From: CBDCLY01 sp965218715
GTDB lineage: Bacteria; Bacteroidota; Bacteroidia; Flavobacteriales_E; Vicingaceae
Direction of reading: 5' to 3'
Length of the DNA stretch: 20,105 bases
Assembly (NCBI GenBank): GCA_965218715.1
Contig: CBDCLY010000030.1
Coordinates: 1 to 20,105, forward strand
In this document: positions 1 through 5,717 of the stretch, in pieces
Position numbering within the stretch: position 1 is the first letter of the stretch
How the letters are laid out: each line of letters begins with the position of its first letter
The notes under the pieces: model-generated
Seen by the model: only the letters and a program-made list of their open reading frames with translations
The model's database searches: none
What the model was told of the DNA's origin: nothing
Program-made: the position numbers and the translations under genes

Positions 1-535
1 CCATTAAATAATGATTATTGAGTAATGTTTTTTTTTCCTTTTCTAAAATGTCTAATCTCATTTTGATGTATGATTCATCCATCGTTTCGGCGGAATCATT
101 CCAAATATTTAAGGCTTTAATACTGCTAGAAAGCTTTTGCTGATTATTTTGAAGTAATTCTAGTCTTTTGATATCTGCATCAATATTGCTGATTTTCAGG
201 TTTAAATTGCTTTTATTAAGCTGCTTTTGATACTCAATTTCTACCGAAAGCACCTTATTTTCAGATTTTAAATTCTCTAACGTTTTGGTCTTGCTTTCCA
301 CATCTAACAATAGGTCTTGTCTTTCCACCTTGAGTAATGAATCTCCTGTTTTCACACGCTGACCGGGGATGACATAAATCTCCTTTACCATAACCGCCTT
401 ATGAAAACTTATGGCTTTTTTTTCTGGCACCACTTGTGCCATTATAGATGAACCCGGGCTATACACTCCCCATGATGCATAAATTAGCACACAGCTTAAA
501 ACTATCCAAAATGTTATAAAGAGATACTTTTTCAT
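1..535 (-). CDS. HlyD-like membrane-fusion protein, N-terminal part (runs off left edge)
   Basis: An open frame reads leftward from ATG at 535 to the window edge with no stop, giving about 178 residues. Residues 5-22 form one membrane anchor. Residues about 38-75 look like the first half of a biotinyl/lipoyl barrel (FHKAVMVKEIYVIPGQRV, then GDSLLKV). Residues about 78-170 are a long charged coiled coil rich in K, E, L and N. That order (anchor, half-barrel, hairpin coiled coil) is typical of periplasmic adaptor proteins of the HlyD/MFP family, which link inner-membrane pumps or enzymes to the outer membrane; the second half-barrel and beta domains would lie outside. The start follows the DUF4956 stop by 4 nt, so the two are co-transcribed. 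The transported substrate cannot be told. Confidence 0.8.
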   Translation of the reverse strand, partial: MKKYLFITFWIVLSCVLIYASWGVYSPGSSIMAQVVPEKKAISFHKAVMVKEIYVIPGQRVKTGDSLLKVERQDLLLDVESKTKTLENLKSENKVLSVEIEYQKQLNKSNLNLKISNIDADIKRLELLQNNQQKLSSSIKALNIWNDSAETMDESYIKMRLDILEKEKKTLLNNHYLM

Positions 536-539
536 GGGT

Positions 540-1219
540 TTACAGCCTTGTTAGGTTATCACTTCTTTCCAATTGAATACTTTCAAAACCGGCATGTGTA
601 TTTAATTCTTGCATAAATTCCTCTCTCGAATAGTTCGCCTTTAATGAAACAAATAGATTATATCGGTTACCTCTATTCCTGTTTCCAATAGAAAGTACTC
701 TATAACTCGTACATCTGGAAATTAAAAATTCATTCATTTCAGTTTCTGGTATTTCTTGAAGTAACAAAAGAGAGAGGTTAAATTCTTGATCTAGAGCCTT
801 TTTAACCATACGGTGAATAATGAAGCAAAAGTGCAACAATGCATAAAACCAAGGTGCCTGCAATGGCAATTGAATAACCGTAAACTCCAAGGGCTATGCC
901 TATGGATAAGGCCCCCAAAAATGAAAAATAATGTTTCTTGGGTTTTCAATTCTCATCCGAAAACGAACGATAGCTATTGCTCCCATTATTCCAAAACCTG
1001 CCGCAACATTTATCGCCAACAGCCATAATTACCATACAAGTAACGATGGAAACTCAGCACCATGGCTTGTATAAAATTTCTCGATAAATTTCCTTGATTG
1101 GTAAAATGATAGACGAACCCAATCAAACTACTTAAAACAAAAGATAGTAAAATAGAAAATAAGGCTACCTCAAAAGATGGAAACTCATAGTAATCTCCCT
1201 CAGGAAGAAAGTCGAACAT
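540..1219 (-). pseudogene. DUF4956 membrane protein gene broken by five +1 frameshifts
   Basis: Reading leftward from ATG 1219, the protein can be followed to the TAA at 540-542 only by changing frame five times, each time skipping one extra base. The best sites are TTT at 1050-1052, AAA at 1009-1011, TTTTT at 924-928, GGGGG at 912-916 and TT at 804-805. The restored product is about 225 residues. It has three or four membrane helices and the core GFGIMGAIAIVRFRMRIENP, which matches the conserved VRFR segment of the DUF4956 family, whose function is unknown to me. The C-terminal 90 residues form a soluble domain. Every segment keeps family-like residues, so the damage is recent or is sequencing error. 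It sits 4 nt upstream of the HlyD-like gene. Confidence 0.82.
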
Positions 1220-1233
1220 GAATGATTAATTTA

Positions 1234-1268
1234 TAATAAAAACCTCATCTTTTCACGAATAAAGAGGT
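1234..1268 (-). terminator. Putative intrinsic terminator after the ECF sigma operon
   Basis: Read on the minus strand, ACCTC (1268-1264) pairs with GAGGT (1246-1242), with further pairing of CTTT and AAAG inside across a bulge. TTTTTATTATAAA follows directly. It lies 75 nt after the CpxP-like stop and only 15 nt before the DUF4956 start, so DUF4956 may depend on read-through. I see no TAnnTTTG box between the two genes. Confidence 0.55.
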
Positions 1269-1342
1269 ATTAGTTATTAGACGATTAAAATTTAATTTAC
1301 CCTTGCTTAGTTTTAAATTAACTACAGTTATTTTTTCTCCCT

Positions 1343-1810
1343 TCAATGTTGAGGTGGTAAATCTCGTCGCTTTCTTTTATTGAATAGTTCAGCTAATTGT
1401 TTGGTTAATTCTTCAAAATCATCCAACTGTTCTTCTGTACAAATACTTTTGATAGCTAAAAAGTGTTCGAAATGAGCTGTTTCAACTTCAGTCTGTATGG
1501 TGCCGATTCTTTGATACAAGCCGTCTTGAATATTGGGATTATCTTCCGTAAGTTGGCTTAATATTCCATGCTTGATATTAATCATTCGCTCATCTAATTC
1601 ATTTATTTTTTGTTGGTGCTGGTCAATCAGATTTTCATATTCGGCAACTTGCTTCTCATCAAAATTCAATTTTTTAATAATCAGGTCCTTTGGCCCTCTA
1701 TGACCTCCATGTTCAGGACGTTTGTTGTCATTCAATAACCTATTGAATAAAAGTAGATTGACTACAATAAGGCCAACTATAACTATTCTATGAAAAAGGA
1801 TTTTATTCAT
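1343..1810 (-). CDS. CpxP/Spy-like periplasmic sensor or chaperone (heavy-metal-resistance family)
   Basis: This 155-residue protein has an N-terminal membrane segment at residues 8-25, a His/Gly-rich HGGHRG stretch at about 34-39, and then an all-helical, highly charged region. The run LNFDEKQVAEYENLIDQHQQ and the later HFLAIKSICTEEQLDDF resemble the paired helices and LTxxQ-type repeats of CpxP/Spy/CnrX proteins, which act in the periplasm as chaperones or metal sensors. I start it at ATG 1810, giving MNKILFHR, because this ATG overlaps the stop of the preceding gene by 8 nt (ATGAATAA). A longer frame from 1867 would overlap that gene by 65 nt and gains only an unlikely N-terminus. It is the third gene after the sigma and anti-sigma candidates, so a sensing role in that module is likely but inferred. 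Confidence 0.72.
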   Translation of the reverse strand: MNKILFHRIVIVGLIVVNLLLFNRLLNDNKRPEHGGHRGPKDLIIKKLNFDEKQVAEYENLIDQHQQKINELDERMINIKHGILSQLTEDNPNIQDGLYQRIGTIQTEVETAHFEHFLAIKSICTEEQLDDFEELTKQLAELFNKRKRRDLPPQH

Positions 1811-2084
1811 AATAGATGGTATTATTATTTTCGGGGATAATCTCAGTAAACTTAGCTGTATTTTCAATATTGGTTTGAATCAAAAATACCTCTAAGCTCA
1901 AAACACAAATGAATGCAGCAGCTACGGTTCTAACCCGCGATAGAGATATTTTATCCACTTTATTATTCTGAATTTTGCACATGATTTTACCGTACAATTC
2001 AGACGAAGGTTTTTCTTGTTTGAAATTAGCTGAAGAAGCCAATACAATTTCCGCCCATATTTCTGCTTTATTTATTTCATTCAT
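1803..2084 (-). CDS. Putative single-pass anti-sigma factor
   Basis: This is a 93-residue protein with a short N-terminal cytoplasmic part, one membrane helix at about residues 51-69 and a 24-residue periplasmic tail. I recognise no family by sequence, and the zinc-binding HxxxCxxC motif of many anti-sigma factors is absent. The case for an anti-sigma role rests on place and layout. It overlaps the ECF sigma gene upstream by 8 nt (ATGAATGA) and the CpxP-like gene downstream by 8 nt. Small single-helix inhibitors such as CnrY sit in the same position in known CnrYXH-type loci. The N-terminal 50 residues would hold the sigma factor at the membrane. It could instead be an unrelated small membrane protein. 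Confidence 0.6.
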   Translation of the reverse strand: MNEINKAEIWAEIVLASSANFKQEKPSSELYGKIMCKIQNNKVDKISLSRVRTVAAAFICVLSLEVFLIQTNIENTAKFTEIIPENNNTIYYE

Positions 2085-2724
2085 ATTTTGTTAGACGTTT
2101 TTTTTTTATTATCTCCCTCTCAGGATAATAATGAATTAATGATTTTTTTAAATTTTCTTTCGCTCGTTTTACTAATGACTCTACTGCTTTTCGACTGATT
2201 TCCATAATCTCAGCTACTTCATTTTGAGCTCTGCCATCTAACTGAGTCAGTACAAAAGCTACCTTTTGTTTTTCTGTAAGTTGATCAATCAGACTGTATA
2301 ACAAAATCATTTCCTCCTTTTGCTCTTGTTGAATACCTGGGTGCATTGGTTCTAATAATTCAGCTCTTGGTTCGATTTCATCTTTTTTGTAAATAGCGGT
2401 AAAAAACCCAAATCGCTTTTGTGCTTTCTTCTTTCTCAAAAAGTCTAAACTTTTGTTCACAGCAATGCGATACATCCACGTATTCACAGCTGAGTAAAAT
2501 TGAAAGTCAGCAGATTTGTCAAATACAATAACAAACACATCTTGTAAAATCTCCTCAGCATCTTCAGTCACTTTCACAAATCCCAATATGACGTTGAAAA
2601 TATTGGTAGAATGTTTTTCATATAAAGGTTTAAGGGCATTTTCATTGCCTTTTTGTAATTCCTTAATATGGTAATAGTCTTCCAATAGTAAATTTAAATC
2701 ATCTGAATTTATAGGCAAAAGCAA
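2077..2724 (-). CDS. ECF-type RNA polymerase sigma factor
   Basis: The protein is 215 residues if it begins at TTG 2724. Sigma region 2 spans about residues 28-98 and shows the typical run of EDAEEILQDVFVIVFDK followed by VNTWMYRIAVNKSLDFLRKK. Region 4 spans about 143-195 with a helix-turn-helix (LDGRAQNEVAEIMEISRKAV). There is no region 1 or 3, so it belongs to the extracytoplasmic-function group, which directs RNA polymerase to stress or envelope regulons and is usually held by a membrane anti-sigma factor. The start is uncertain. An ATG at 2728 lies one frame off and would join this frame if one T of the run at 2717-2720 were lost, giving MLALPINSDD. The C-terminus is lysine-rich. Confidence 0.9.
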   Translation of the reverse strand: MLLPINSDDLNLLLEDYYHIKELQKGNENALKPLYEKHSTNIFNVILGFVKVTEDAEEILQDVFVIVFDKSADFQFYSAVNTWMYRIAVNKSLDFLRKKKAQKRFGFFTAIYKKDEIEPRAELLEPMHPGIQQEQKEEMILLYSLIDQLTEKQKVAFVLTQLDGRAQNEVAEIMEISRKAVESLVKRAKENLKKSLIHYYPEREIIKKKRLTKYE

Positions 2725-2851
2725 GCATTAAATATTGTTTCAATACTGCTGTATGAATTTCTATGGTGCATAGTTAAATCTAAATAAAGGAATAATAAAG
2801 AAACTACTTAAAGTCAATAAAAAGTAAAGTTACTACTGCTTTATTTTGAAT

Positions 2852-2872
2852 TTAGCTTTACTCTAAAGCTAA
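2852..2872. repeat. Perfect 9-bp inverted repeat, 3-nt loop
   Basis: TTAGCTTTA (2852-2860) and TAAAGCTAA (2864-2872) are perfect inverted copies around CTC. There is no T-run on either side, so it is not a terminator. It lies about 130 nt upstream of the sigma gene. An operator or a leader RNA hairpin are both possible. Confidence 0.5.
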
Positions 2873-2946
2873 GAAGTTAATGCAATCTCTGTGTACTTAC
2901 CGAACCAATGTTTTAATCAAGCATTAAAGTAAAAAATTAACAGCGG

Positions 2947-3027
2947 ATGAAAACAGCAAAAAAGAAATTAACGGTTGAAAATAAAATCGTTAAGACAATC
3001 ACCTTATTCCTCGCGATCCCCAATTAA
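2947..3027 (+). CDS. Possible 26-residue peptide, leader-like
   Basis: ATG at 2947 opens 26 codons to TAA 3025-3027. The peptide begins MKTAKKKLTVENKIVK and ends ITLFLAIPN. The lysine-rich opening with KKLT then xNKIV faintly recalls leader peptides of Bacteroidota ribosomal natural products, but there is no core, no GG site and no modification enzyme nearby. No ribosome site or TAnnTTTG promoter box is seen upstream. It may well be chance in an AT-rich spacer. Confidence 0.2.
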   Translation: MKTAKKKLTVENKIVKTITLFLAIPN

Positions 3028-3042
3028 AGGTAGTTTCAGGGC

Positions 3043-3086
3043 AATAAAAAGCGAGAGAAACGGATATTATTCCAATTTCTCTCGCT
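3043..3086 (-). terminator. Intrinsic terminator of the tRNA-Pro transcript
   Basis: On the minus strand AGCGAGAGAAA (3086-3076) pairs perfectly with TTTCTCTCGCT (3060-3050), an 11-bp stem with a 15-nt loop. TTTTTATT follows. It starts 3 nt past the tRNA discriminator base, so it terminates the tRNA transcript. Confidence 0.85.
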
Positions 3087-3089
3087 AAG

Positions 3090-3164
3090 TCGGGATGAGT
3101 GGATTCGAACCACCGCTCTCGCGCCCCCCAGACGCGCACTTTAACCGGACTAAGCTACATCCCG
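3090..3164 (-). tRNA. tRNA-Pro, anticodon GGG
   Basis: The full cloverleaf can be drawn on the minus strand. The acceptor CGGGATG (from 3164) pairs with CATCCCG (ending 3091), and the discriminator A is at 3090. The D arm is GCTT/AAGT, the anticodon stem CGCGT/GCGCG, and the loop CTGGGGG places GGG at positions 34-36. The T arm is GGTGG-TTCGAAT-CCACT. CCA is not encoded. GGG reads CCC and CCU codons. It has its own -7 box upstream and a terminator directly downstream, so it is a single-gene transcript. Confidence 0.95.
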
Positions 3165-3173
3165 ATGCTTCGA

Positions 3174-3181
3174 CAAAAATA
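3174..3181 (-). promoter_or_regulatory. -7 box of the tRNA-Pro promoter
   Basis: The minus strand reads TATTTTTG, an exact match to the Bacteroidota -7 consensus TAnnTTTG. It ends 9 nt before the tRNA 5' base, which fits a start site one or two bases upstream of the mature end. No TTTG -33 box is seen at the usual distance. Confidence 0.55.
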
Positions 3182-3207
3182 GTGCTATCTATTCTTTTGT
3201 GGGAATT

Positions 3208-3348
3208 TTAGTTCCTATTTTTAATATTATCTTCAAGGTAACGCTTTGCGCCTTTCTTTTTAATCTTTCTTTCTAAAATTAAAGCTTCTGATCTTGTGGA
3301 TTGATGAAAGATGGCTACCATTTTCCATGGCCCTTTATTTTTAGTGCT
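3208..3348 (-). pseudogene. C-terminal remnant of a GIY-YIG endonuclease-like protein
   Basis: A minus-strand frame of 46 residues begins right after the comM stop and ends with TAA at 3208-3210. It reads STKNKGPWKMVAIFHQSTR, then EALILERKIKKKGAKRYLED. This matches the second half of the small GIY-YIG proteins (UPF0213-like) common in Bacteroidota, where a G-W segment is followed by a conserved Glu and then a lysine-rich helix. The first half, including the GIY...YIG strands and the catalytic Arg, is missing: a stop in this frame lies just upstream inside comM, and no ATG precedes the conserved part. It is most likely the tail left by a deletion between a GIY-YIG gene and the comM end. Confidence 0.72.
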
Positions 3349-3349
3349 T

Positions 3350-4888
3350 TTAACCCGCCCAGGTATCTCTATCTAAACTTCTGTATTGTATCGCTTCCGC
3401 TAAATGCTGGTTTCCGATTGATTCAGAGGCATCTAAATCTGCAATGGTTCTTGCCACTTTTAATATTCTATCGTAGGCTCTTGCAGACAATCCCAATTTA
3501 TCCATTGCAGTTTTTAACATAGTATGACCTTCCTTTTCCAATTGGCAAACCTTTCTAAGCTCTTTTGACCCCATTTGTGAATTGGCATGTAGATGGGGTT
3601 TTTCAAGAAATCTCTTTTGCTGTTGGTTTCTGGCAGCTTGAACTCTCTCTAAAATTTTTGAACTTTTTTCAGCCTTTTCCTTGGTACTCAATTCATTGAA
3701 ATTTACAGGGGTAACCTCAACATGTAAATCAATTCGATCCAACAAAGGGCCTGAAATTTTATTCAAATACTTTTGAACTATTCCCGGCGCACAATAACAC
3801 TCCTTTTCTGGATGATTGTAATATCCGCATGGGCAAGGGTTCATTGAGGCGACCAGCATGAAAGATGCAGGGTAATCTACCGTAAACCTTGCTCTTGCAA
3901 TGCTTACTCTCCTTTCTTCCATTGGTTGTCTCATTACCTCCAGAACAGTTCTTTTAAATTCTGGAAGTTCATCCAAAAATAATACTCCATGATGCGCCAA
4001 AGAAATTTCTCCTGGTTGGGGAAAGCCTCCTCCCCCAACTAAAGCCACATCACTAATGGTATGGTGTGGCGATCTAAATGGTCGCCTAGTTAACAAGCCA
4101 TGCTCTGCCATAATTTTTCCTGCAACAGAATGAATCTTTGTTGCTTCTAGTGCTTCATTTAAGCTCAAGGGAGGAAGGATGCCTGGAAGACGCTTGGCCA
4201 ACATTGTTTTGCCAGCTCCTGGTGGTCCAATTAGAATTAGATTGTGCCCTCCTGCCGCGGCAATCTCCAAAGCCCTTTTTATATTTTCTTGTCCTTTAAC
4301 ATCTTCAAAGTCCAATTCATCCCCTTGAACTTTATGCCTGAACTCTTCAGCCAAATCGAGCTTTAGAGCTTTCCGATCCTTCGGGTTTTTAAAAAAATGA
4401 AGGAAATCAGCTAAACTTTCTAAGCCATAAACTTCCAATCCTTCAACAATTGCAGCTTCTTTGGCATTATGAGCCGGCAATAGAAAACCCTTAAATCCTT
4501 CCTTTTTTGCTTGTACGGCAATGGGTAAGGCACCCTTCATGGGCTGCAAACTTCCATCTAAACCTAATTCTCCCATGATAAGATACTTGTATATATCTGG
4601 TGCCTCAATTTGGCCTGAGGCAGATAGTATGCCTGCTGCTATGGTAAGGTCGTAGGCAGAACCTTCCTTCCGGATGTCTGCTGGTGCCATATTGATGACT
4701 ACCTTTTTGCCTGGAATTTTATATTGGTATTGCCTTAATGCGGAGTCAATTCTTTGCTGACTTTCCTTTACTGCGTTGTCTGGAAGTCCAACTAGATAGA
4801 AATTTATTCCTTGATCGATATTTACCTCTACGGTAATGGTAATAGCATCTACGCCCTGTAAGGCGCTGCCATAGGTTTTTACTAACAT
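3350..4888 (-). CDS. comM: YifB/ComM family AAA+ ATPase (Mg-chelatase-like)
   Basis: This 512-residue protein has the usual length and layout of the family. It has an N-terminal Lon-protease-like fold (about 1-175), an AAA+ core with Walker A GPPGAGKT at 221-228 and Walker B VLFLDE ending at 306-307, and a C-terminal Mg-chelatase-type domain (about 410-505). A cysteine pair-of-pairs, NPCPCG (C352, C354) and CYC (C364, C366), sits in the core and is common in the family. In naturally competent bacteria ComM is a hexameric helicase that extends branch migration when incoming DNA is integrated; in others its role is less clear. No competence gene is nearby. It diverges from the TonB_C gene across a 49-nt spacer. 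The start ATG at 4888 gives the typical MLVKTYGSALQG opening. Confidence 0.95.
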   Translation of the reverse strand: MLVKTYGSALQGVDAITITVEVNIDQGINFYLVGLPDNAVKESQQRIDSALRQYQYKIPGKKVVINMAPADIRKEGSAYDLTIAAGILSASGQIEAPDIYKYLIMGELGLDGSLQPMKGALPIAVQAKKEGFKGFLLPAHNAKEAAIVEGLEVYGLESLADFLHFFKNPKDRKALKLDLAEEFRHKVQGDELDFEDVKGQENIKRALEIAAAGGHNLILIGPPGAGKTMLAKRLPGILPPLSLNEALEATKIHSVAGKIMAEHGLLTRRPFRSPHHTISDVALVGGGGFPQPGEISLAHHGVLFLDELPEFKRTVLEVMRQPMEERRVSIARARFTVDYPASFMLVASMNPCPCGYYNHPEKECYCAPGIVQKYLNKISGPLLDRIDLHVEVTPVNFNELSTKEKAEKSSKILERVQAARNQQQKRFLEKPHLHANSQMGSKELRKVCQLEKEGHTMLKTAMDKLGLSARAYDRILKVARTIADLDASESIGNQHLAEAIQYRSLDRDTWAG

Positions 4889-4899
4889 GCTTGGTTTGG

Positions 4900-4932
4900 T
4901 TTGGTTAACTTAGCAACAAGATAATAATTTTG
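4900..4932 (+). promoter_or_regulatory. Promoter of the TonB_C-domain gene
   Basis: TTTG at 4900-4903 and TAATTTTG at 4925-4932 are separated by 21 nt, an exact match to the Bacteroidota -33/-7 pair. The ATG is at 4938, only 5 nt past the -7 box, so the mRNA is probably leaderless or nearly so. TTTGG is repeated just upstream, giving other possible -33 registers. Confidence 0.7.
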
Positions 4933-4937
4933 ACTTA

Positions 4938-5717
4938 ATGAAGAGTTTCTTGTTTTCAATTCTCCTATCTGTTATTTCAACATTTTGCATTGGACAGCAA
5001 GTTCATATGTTTAGAACAATTTATTACCCGGCTGAGCCATATGGAGGAGAATCTGGATTAAAAGAGTTCTTCCAGCAGGAATTTATTTATCCACAGGAAG
5101 AGTTAAAAAACGAGGTAAAAGCTGATGTTTACATTACCTATAAAATAAGCAGCAAATCTGAATTACTTTATAAGGAAATAGCTAGTTCTGGCCATCCGAG
5201 CCTAGACAAAGAGGCCGAACGAATTTTCGACAATATTGTTTGGGTAAAAGATGCTGATCGATCAGACTATGATTTAGGTTTCGAAAAAATCAAAATCTCA
5301 TTTCATCCAAAAAAGTTTGAAAAGTTAGTAAAAAGGAGAGGCTACCACACTTTACCTAATGTAGAAGACCCTTTTGCCTATAGTCCCAATGTTTATTCTT
5401 TAAATGAAGTTGAAGAAAAACCAGTTTTTATAGCAGAACAAGACATCAACACCCTAATTAGAAAGAACTTTAAATATCCTAATGTAGCCATTCAGCAAAA
5501 TGTATCAGGTAGAGTTGTATTGGAATTTGTTATTGAGCCCTATGGAAGAGCAAGCAACATTCATATTAAAAAACCTGTAGCTGGTGGATGCAATGAAGAA
5601 ACCATCCGTTTGGTAAAGCTGATGCGATGGGAGCCTGCAAAAATTGGTGGAAGCGCTGTAAGAAGTTTATCAACTTATGAACTGAACTTTATCAATCCAG
5701 GTGGATCAATTCATTAG
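4938..5717 (+). CDS. Secreted protein with two TonB C-terminal-like domains
   Basis: The product has 259 residues. A signal peptide covers about 1-19 (hydrophobic stretch, then FCIGQ). Two TonB_C-like domains follow. The first, at about 40-130, has FIYPQEELKNEVKADVYITY and then SGHPSLDKEAERI. The second, at about 165-252, has FKYPNVAIQQNVSGRVVLEF and then NEETIRLVKLMRWEPAK. The YP-x(n)-G-x-V-x-F and W-x-P-A signatures are those of TonB energy-transducer C-termini. It lacks the N-terminal membrane anchor and proline-rich spacer of a true TonB and sits with no ExbB/ExbD, so it is unlikely to power transport alone. A periplasmic or outer-membrane scaffolding role is an inference. Its stop overlaps the gmhA stop by 4 nt. 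Confidence 0.8.
   Translation: MKSFLFSILLSVISTFCIGQQVHMFRTIYYPAEPYGGESGLKEFFQQEFIYPQEELKNEVKADVYITYKISSKSELLYKEIASSGHPSLDKEAERIFDNIVWVKDADRSDYDLGFEKIKISFHPKKFEKLVKRRGYHTLPNVEDPFAYSPNVYSLNEVEEKPVFIAEQDINTLIRKNFKYPNVAIQQNVSGRVVLEFVIEPYGRASNIHIKKPVAGGCNEETIRLVKLMRWEPAKIGGSAVRSLSTYELNFINPGGSIH

Larger units (their letters stand above)
2729..3049. other. Gene-poor interval between the sigma gene and tRNA-Pro
   Basis: This AT-rich stretch of about 320 bases holds no clear gene. It contains a perfect 9-bp inverted repeat at 2852-2872, a near-palindrome AGTAAAGTTACT at 2823-2834 and a 26-codon plus-strand micro-ORF at 2947-3027, listed separately. The promoter of the sigma operon must lie in its left half. 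I see no exact TAnnTTTG box there on the minus strand, as would be expected if the operon is read by its own ECF sigma factor. Confidence 0.6.

Noticed and set aside
813..1028. Plus-strand 71-codon frame
   Set aside because: It lies opposite the frameshifted DUF4956 gene, whose reconstructed protein explains the region; its own product has no signal, family motif or promoter.
1310..1335. AT-rich dyad TAACT/AGTTA near 1320 as an operator
   Set aside because: Only 5 bp per arm in a very AT-rich spacer; expected by chance.
1811..1867. Upstream ATG extending the CpxP-like gene by 19 codons
   Set aside because: It would overlap the preceding gene by 65 nt and give MKIQLSLLRLSPK before the real anchor; the ATG at 1810 sits in the usual stop-start overlap.
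3301..3522. Plus-strand 73-codon frame over the comM end
   Set aside because: It is antisense to the well-supported comM C-terminus and the GIY-YIG remnant, and its composition looks like a chance shadow.
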